Positions 58,615-64,000 of a stretch of 64,000 bases of DNA are shown one piece after another (positions within the stretch are counted from its first letter, which is position 1; every line of letters starts with the position of its first letter). The stretch covers positions 396,449 to 460,448 of the forward strand of contig JBBHKE010002948.1 in assembly GCA_037447655.1 (NCBI GenBank), written 5' to 3'. The position numbers and the translations under genes were made by a program. The notes below the pieces were generated by a model, which saw nothing but the letters and a program-made list of their open reading frames with translations, was not told where the DNA came from and searched no databases. The DNA is from Zygnema cylindricum. Lineage: Eukaryota; Streptophyta; Zygnematophyceae; Zygnematales; Zygnemataceae.

Positions 58615-58760
58615 TAAAAAAGTTCCTCTCTTTCTCTCCGTTTATCTCCCTACACTCCTCTCCCCCTCCCCTTTCTTCCTCTCTCCCCTCTCTCTCCTCC
58701 CCCCTCTCCCTCTCTTTCCTCTCTCTTCCTCTCTCCTCTCCCTCTAGCGCTTAGCGATTT
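58615..58760. repeat. CT-rich 3' flank of the mTERF gene
   Basis: Pyrimidine-rich simple sequence directly after the stop codon, probably 3' UTR. Confidence 0.6.
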
Positions 58761-58859
58761 TTTTTCTGGTTATACTCTCCAGTATATAATTTTTTTTAAG
58801 AGTTTTGGAATTTGTTACTTGTTTAATTTTTAAACAGATGATGATTTTTGTTGTTAGTT

Positions 58860-59080
58860 AGGGAAAGTAAAAGGAAGAATAGAAGGAAAAGTGAAAGGAA
58901 AAGTGAAAGGAAAAGTAAAAGGAAAAGTAAAAGGAAAGGTAAAAGGAAAATTGAAGGGAAAAGTTAAAGGTAAAGCAGAAGGAAAAGTAAAAAAAAGTAG
59001 GAGGAAAGGAGGAAGAGGGGAAGGAAAATTACATGGGTCAGGAAAAAGGAATGTATTAGAGAAGAAAAATAAGGGTGGAT
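58860..59080. repeat. GGAAAAGTGAAA purine repeat
   Basis: About a dozen 12-bp units of GGAAAAGTAAAA type. The open frame (GKVKGKVK...) has no start context or family match and is treated as a by-product of the repeat. Confidence 0.85.
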
Positions 59081-59835
59081 AATTCCCTTAACACTTTCAA
59101 AAGGGTAATTATAAAGATTTGTGGTCTCTCTTGCTTCGGTCGAAGTTGACTAATCAAAAATGTCGAGCACTTGAAATTTTCCATTTAGACTAACATTATA
59201 TGCAATTTTTTACCATTTTTTTACCATTTTTTTACCAATTTTTTACCATATTTTTATGTTCTGGTTTCGAACGAGGAGCGATGGCTCTTTTTTTTTTGTT
59301 TTCAAATCATATCATTTAGAGTACGGGTTCCTAAAATAACGGTTGAGTGTTTAAGATATACAATTTCTATTCGCAATTAATTTGGGGAATCGTGAGTTTT
59401 TTTTCTTTTCTTTGTCGTTCTTTTTTGTTTATGGTTATTGTTTTTGTTATTAGTATTGTTGTTGAAATTGTTGTTATTTTTCTTACTTGTTATTGTCATC
59501 GTTTTTGTTTTTTTTATTTTATTGTTATTAGTTATCGTTCCTTACTTTCATTTCTTTTTTGTTTTTCTTTATTTTAGCAGAGGTAAAAATCAAACTCTTT
59601 AAAATACCGAAGGTGTAATTTCTTTTTATTCAAACTTCATTCATTGTCATTTCTGACGTCTAACTCAAATTACAGTTTCGTATGTACATATATACGTATA
59701 TAATCTTACATACTACAACATGAATCACTATTAGTGTTAGAAACACTACTAACGGAACCTGAGTTTTAAACCTCAAACCCTAAATAGTATTTCACGGTAA
59801 TAGTACTAATTGTTTTAGGTGTTAAGGATAATTCT
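59081..59835. other. AT-rich intergenic stretch
   Basis: TTTTTACCA is repeated four times near 59207-59250. A T-rich part follows at 59390-59580. A truncated MITE end (TACAACATGAATCACTATTA) is near 59714. No gene seen. Confidence 0.45.
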
Positions 59836-60175
59836 TCAATCGGTTAGGAAAGGACCACCCAGGGTTATGCAATGTCGACAACTCCATGTATGAAGGGAAA
59901 TGCCGGCCCCAGCGGCAAAAAGGTTGTGACACCCAGGACATTCCAAACGCCTCGAAGGTTTACGAGGTTTGGGTGGAGGTGGGGGAGGGAGAAGGGAATA
60001 AGAAGGGCTTCCGGACATGGTTAATAAGTCAAAGAAGACATGGGAATTGGGAGGGTGAGAGGAAGAGAAAGCGTGGGAGAGGAAAAGGAACCATGTGGGA
60101 TGGATGGGGAAATTGGTAGGGGCCAGAATGTAACATAAAGTTTGATGCCGGAAAAGAAGGGGGCAGGGGGAGTGG

Positions 60176-60209
<34 letters not shown>

Positions 60210-60231
60210 GTGTGGGAAGGAGAGGGTTCAA
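59836..60231 (-). pseudogene. Possible fragment with a CCHC-type zinc finger
   Basis: An open frame of 131 codons. Most of it is low complexity (Pro runs from homopolymer C). The C-terminal part has a finger-like CPGCHNLFAAGAGISLHTWSC (C-x2-C-x3-F-x5-I-x2-H-x4-C). Fingers of this kind occur near the N-terminus of LINEs with restriction-like endonucleases. The adjacent LINE lies on the other strand. May be an inverted 5' piece of it or of a relative; a chance frame is also possible. Confidence 0.3.
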
Positions 60232-60337
60232 GAATCAGTTTTGGGTGTGTAAGTGGTATAGGGGGGGGGGGGGGGGGCAGGGTGGGGAGGGTAAAGAAAT
60301 GTTTGTTTGTTTTTTTTTTTTTGTTTTTTTTTTTTTT

Positions 60338-60377
<40 letters not shown>
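60178..60377. repeat. Homopolymer cluster: two G runs and a T run
   Basis: G runs at 60179-60208 and 60261-60277. A T-rich run with a few G at 60310-60377, whose last part is about 38 uninterrupted T. Assembly length here may be unreliable. Confidence 0.85.
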
Positions 60378-60479
60378 CCGAGTGATTGTGTATGTGTTTT
60401 TGTGTGCGCGTTTGTTGTCATTTTTGGAACTCGCTATACAGGAGGATGGAGAATCAAGCGAATCACGGGCAGAGCAAGG

Positions 60480-60736
60480 GAGCTAGTGATGACATAGGGG
60501 GAGCTAGTGATGACATAGGGGGGTCACACCTGTGGTTTCGCTAATGTGCGTGCTGTTGGCGGCGGGCCGCAGGCTAGATACGAAGGTACATGGTTACCGA
60601 GAGGATGTTCTGTCGAGTAGTGTAGGAGGAAAAGCCGAAATAGGCCAGATCCGGAGGTACATGGTTACCAGGAGGATGTTCTGTCTCAATCATTGTCGAC
60701 CACACTCTCGTCCGCCCCACACTCTCGTCCGCCCCA
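60480..60736. repeat. Short direct duplications at the left of the LINE-like element
   Basis: A 21-bp unit repeated exactly (60480-60500, 60501-60521), a 30-bp unit beginning GGTACATGGTTACC repeated with a 68-bp offset (about 60585 and 60653), and a 17-bp unit CACTCTCGTCCGCCCCA repeated at 60703-60736. Confidence 0.8.
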
Positions 60737-60779
60737 CTGATGAGGATTGGAATTTCGTACGTGAGTTAGATGTTTTGGG

Positions 60780-63700
60780 AGCTTATGATTTGGGAGCCCC
60801 CCGCCCGCAATTGTACACCCGCATTCCTATGGCCGTCAAAACAATAGTACAAGATGCCCTCCACCTCCCCTTGTCCCACATTTCTTCAAACCCGACGTGC
60901 ATTGCTCCTTGGCACCTGCTTCTTATGTTCTCTCTCTGGGTGCTAGTCCTTCCAGGTCGTGGAGGGGGCAGTGGGGCTAGAGAAACTATGGCGCGTTGTC
61001 GCCGATTCCTTCGTGGTGACTAAAAGTCCCTCCACGCCGAACATGAGGATCGCGTATCGAGCACCTCTTTCATACCACGTCGGCCACTTAGGCCATCGGA
61101 TGTCCCGGCCTCTTATCGTCGAGCAATTCACTTAGGCCGAGTTGGTGAGCTTTTTTGAGCGGTTCAGGCCCTACAACCATTCACCCCTGCCCCCGGATCT
61201 TCTTCCACTATTGAGGTCATTCGAGCTCTCCACCCCCCTGCCCCTTTCCCTTTACCCCCTTCCATCCACACCTTTGAGCCTTCTGAGAGTTTTAATTTGG
61301 ATCGGGAGGTTTTCATTAAGGCTCTTAGCTCTTTCTCCTTACCTTTCAGTGGGGGGGCCCCTCGGGCACAGTATATGAGTTGTTTCGCGATGTTTTGCCC
61401 CCTGAATCGGGTGCCCGGGGGTTCGATGTATTTTTTCGAGTATGTTCCCTTATTGCTAGTGGGGATGTTCCCCCTCGGATTTGTGATCTTCTCACGGCGT
61501 CCCGCCTTGTGGCAGTCGCCAAACCTAATGGTGGGATCCGCCCTATCGCCGTGGGAGAGGTTTTATATAGATTGGTGGCTCGTGCGATATATCTCCAGCT
61601 CCAACCAGCTTTCGATGATTATTTCTCTCTTCATCAGTTTGGAGTGGCCACGAGAGGGGGTTGTGAGGTCGTGGTCCACGGGATTCGGGCTTTGTTGGAT
61701 GTACATCCAGATTGGTTCGTCCTTCAAGTCGACGTTTCTAATGCATTTAATACGGTGGATTGGAACGTGATTTTTTCAGAGCTTATGGCGGCTCCATCTT
61801 CGATTGTCCAATTATTCCCCTTTGTGAGGGCTTTCTATTCTTCGACAAGCAACTTTTCCTTCTCGGCCGATGGTGATCTTATTCCTTTCTCCTTTGCTAG
61901 TGGCACTCGCCAAGGTGACCCTCTCAGCGGACCTTTGTTTGCCTTTGCCCATTACCGGGCCCTTCGTGCCTCCGCAGCTGCCTTCCCTTCTTGCCTTTTC
62001 CCTTTGGTCGTAGATGATACGCACATTATTGGGCCGAGAGAACAAGTCGTGTTGGCATAAGATTTTTTCAGGGAACGAGAAGCCGAACCCAAACTTTCAG
62101 TTCAATCGTTGAAGTGTGTTATTTGGTCTCCTCAGGATATTCCACTTTCGTTTACTACCCCTCCTGGTTTTCAAACCCCTTCTCCCTTTGATGGCATTCT
62201 TGTGCTTGGTTGCCCCTTTGGTTCGGATACTTTCGTGACCCAATTCCTTGATGATGCTTTACAAACAGATCTAGCACAAGTGGACGACCTTCCCCACCTT
62301 CCCGATCCCCAAGTTGCTTTTGCTATGTTAACCAGGTGTTTTCCCCACCGCCTTTCTTACCTCACTTGTACTTCCCCTCCCACTTCGACATTTGTCTCCT
62401 CTCTCTTGGCTTTTGACAATCGCCTCCTGGACGTCCTCCACACTCTGTTAGGTCGCAGGGCATTTGATCGCTAGTCTGGGCCATCAGCCCGCATTCAGGC
62501 ATCCCTCCTTGTCTCTACTGGGGGTTGGGTCTATTATCGACCGCTCTTGTTGCTCCCGCTGCCTATTTGGGAAGTTGGTGTCTTATTGCCTCTACTCTTG
62601 TTTCTCGTTTCTTAGCTGGGGACACCCTCGTTCTAGCTACTGTTATCCCCCGGGTTTCAGTCGGTGTGTTCGCCTTCCAGCGATCTCTATTGGACGCGTC
62701 ACGTTCTCTTCCTCCCCATTCCCTTGTGGATGTGCCGATTTTCTCGACCCTTGTTACAAAATCTGTTGAGCGTGTCCAGGAATCGATTTCCGATCGGGTT
62801 GTCGCCACCATTAAATCCGAGCTTCTCAAGGCGCTTCCCTCCGATTCTTCTCGTGCCCGTCTTCTCTATTGTGGTGGACCTGGTTCTGGGTCTTTGCTTT
62901 TTGCCACACCTATTTTGTCCACTCTCCGATTCTCACCAGCTCAGTTCACCACCGCCCTTCGGTTTCTCCTTCGCCTCCCCCATCCTCTTTTACTTGGCTC
63001 TCTTGGTTGTGCATGTGGTCGTGTCTTGGGGCCCGATGGTGTCCATTCGCTTCGTTGCTCCCATGGGGGAGATTTGATCTAGGCGCACGACACTATTCGA
63101 GACACCGTTGCCACTATCGCTTCAGAAGGGGGCTTTTCTGTGCGTCGAGAGGTTTCTCATATTATTCCCTCGCGTCGGATCGATGTTGTTTTGCTTGATG
63201 GTGCCCGTCGCATTTTCGGTGATATTGTTTTGGGGAACCCCACTTCAGCTACACCCTACTTCAGCTACAGTTGTTGGTCAGGCGGCTCGACATCTTGGGG
63301 GTGGCAGCTCGTGATGCTGCTAAGGCGAAGGAGCGTGATTATGCCCACCGGGACCCTATGGATGACTTTATTCCGATGGCGGTCGAGATCTTTGGTTGTT
63401 TGGGTGTTGCACTGGACGAGTTTCTCCGTTCTTGTGCTCGACGTGCTTTCGAGCGTCGAGGACATGGGAGCCCTCCTCCTTCGGTCCTTACTTCTTTTTA
63501 CCGTCAACGCTTATCTGTGGCTCTACAGCGATTTCAAGCTTGTATTCTCTCCCGATCGACTGTTGCGGTTATGGATCGTCGCCATGCTTCGGAACTCCCT
63601 CAACGTGCTCCCCCGGGCTGGGGGGACTTACGGGGTTGTTTTTCGTAGATATTTAATTTTGTTAGGGTTGGGGTTGGGGTTTGTAGTTTTTTTTTTGTGA

Positions 63701-63900
63701 GTTGCCGTGCTTTTCGTTTTGAGTTAGGGTGCCTTTATTTCCCTTGTTGTTGCTTCCATTTTTTGTGTGTTCTCGTCGCTCTTTCTGTTTTTTATCGTTG
63801 TTTTTCAGTGTTGGTTATGCCACCCTTTTTGTACCCCCAGACTCAGATGGTTTACCATCGTGCTCTTTTAATTTATCATGCATTAATTAAAATAAATAAA
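60780..63900 (+). mobile_element. LINE-like non-LTR retrotransposon, restriction-like endonuclease type (decayed)
   Basis: It starts with an N-terminal region YTRIPMAVKTIVQDALHLPL near 60820, RT from about 61380, and a C-terminal zinc finger and endonuclease-like domain ending in CFS at 63648. The AT-rich 3' part includes ATTAAAATAAATAAAA near 63886-63901, a possible tail. I could not define target duplications or the 5' end. Superfamily placement (R2/NeSL/Utopia-like) is by domain layout only. Confidence 0.75.
61024..63648 (+). pseudogene. LINE-like reverse transcriptase with CCHC and endonuclease-like tail
   Basis: RT motifs in order: LVAVAKPNGGIRPIAVGEVL (near 61507), LQVDVSNAFNTVDW (near 61724), SGTRQGDPLSGPLFAFAH (near 61901), VVDDTHIIG (near 62007; VVDD where most RTs have F/YxDD), then LKCVIWSPQ and ILVLGCPFGSDTF. 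The tail has C-x-C-x9-H-x3-C (CACGRVLGPDGVHSLRC, near 63010-63060), then AHDTIRD and RRIDVVLLDGARRIFGDIVLG (63175-63237), a PD-(D/E)xK-like arrangement, and DFIPMAVEIFG. Breaks: frameshifts near 61150 and 61360, a TAA at 62058, a frameshift near 62480-62520, a TAG at 63080 and a frameshift near 63260. Codon use is GC-richer than the copia elements around it. Confidence 0.85.
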
Positions 63901-64000
63901 ACTCAAAAAACCAAATTTCTATTCTTAATTCATGTTAATTTCTTACTCCCTTCTTTGTTTTTTTGTACTTTTTATAACGACTAATGGTGTATCTCTCTCG

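Noticed and set aside
58891-59082. GKVKGKVK open frame
   Set aside because: Direct product of a 12-bp purine repeat downstream of the mTERF stop codon, without start context or homology.
60029-60497. Poly-Lys/Pro and poly-Phe ORFs
   Set aside because: Translations of homopolymer T, A, C and G runs.

Overview
This is nuclear DNA from a plant, dominated by transposable elements, with two host genes that read as intact. The plant assignment rests on a 437-residue OST48 split over 12 GT-AG exons, an intronless organellar-type mTERF gene, and many Ty1/copia elements of plant type. A LINE-like element with a restriction-like endonuclease tail at the right edge leans, by inference only, toward a seed-free plant or another lineage outside the flowering plants. 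I cannot name a species.

Layout. 1-20.7 kb: a head-to-tail pile of three decayed Ty1/copia internal domains (870-3664, 11144-15106, 16171-19656) separated by single LTRs of about 1 kb. A younger copia element (4389-10803, minus strand, CCTTT target duplication) is nested in the first of these LTRs. Another nested copy enters from the left edge (1-869). 20.7-26.7 kb: non-coding repeats, a gag relic and MITEs. 26759-34761 (minus): OST48, reconstructed here exon by exon, with a long G-rich purine tract in intron 7. 34.8-39.1 kb: a roughly 0.77 kb tandem repeat and a dispersed repeat. 39.1-41.7 kb: LTRs, two of them head-to-head. 41.7-50.7 kb: a third copia family (minus), split just before its gag zinc knuckles by another nested element (42564-49023, GCATG duplication). 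50.7-56.7 kb: a copia RT/RNase H relic and a mosaic of MITEs and dispersed repeats. 56794-58614: mTERF gene with expanded in-frame repeats. 58.6-60.5 kb: simple repeats and homopolymers. 60.78-63.9 kb: decayed LINE-like element.

The most unusual observation is in the LTRs. Nine LTRs in the window, from clearly different subfamilies, each carry a tRNA-like module about 165-290 bp from the LTR start, always antisense to the LTR. Each has an A-box-like block, a B-box matching GWTCRANNC at every position, and a T-run of four or five shortly downstream, which is the layout of a complete RNA polymerase III unit. The tRNA resemblance differs between subfamilies (one is close to tRNA-Arg-UCU, others to class II tRNAs) while flanking LTR sequence is shared. 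The two nested elements prime from an internal half-tRNA-iMet site, as Drosophila copia does, whereas the third family uses the usual plant 3'-end iMet site.

No pathway joins the host genes: OST48 acts in ER N-glycosylation and the mTERF protein in organelle gene expression. All coordinates and translations were worked out by eye. Similarity percentages are estimates.
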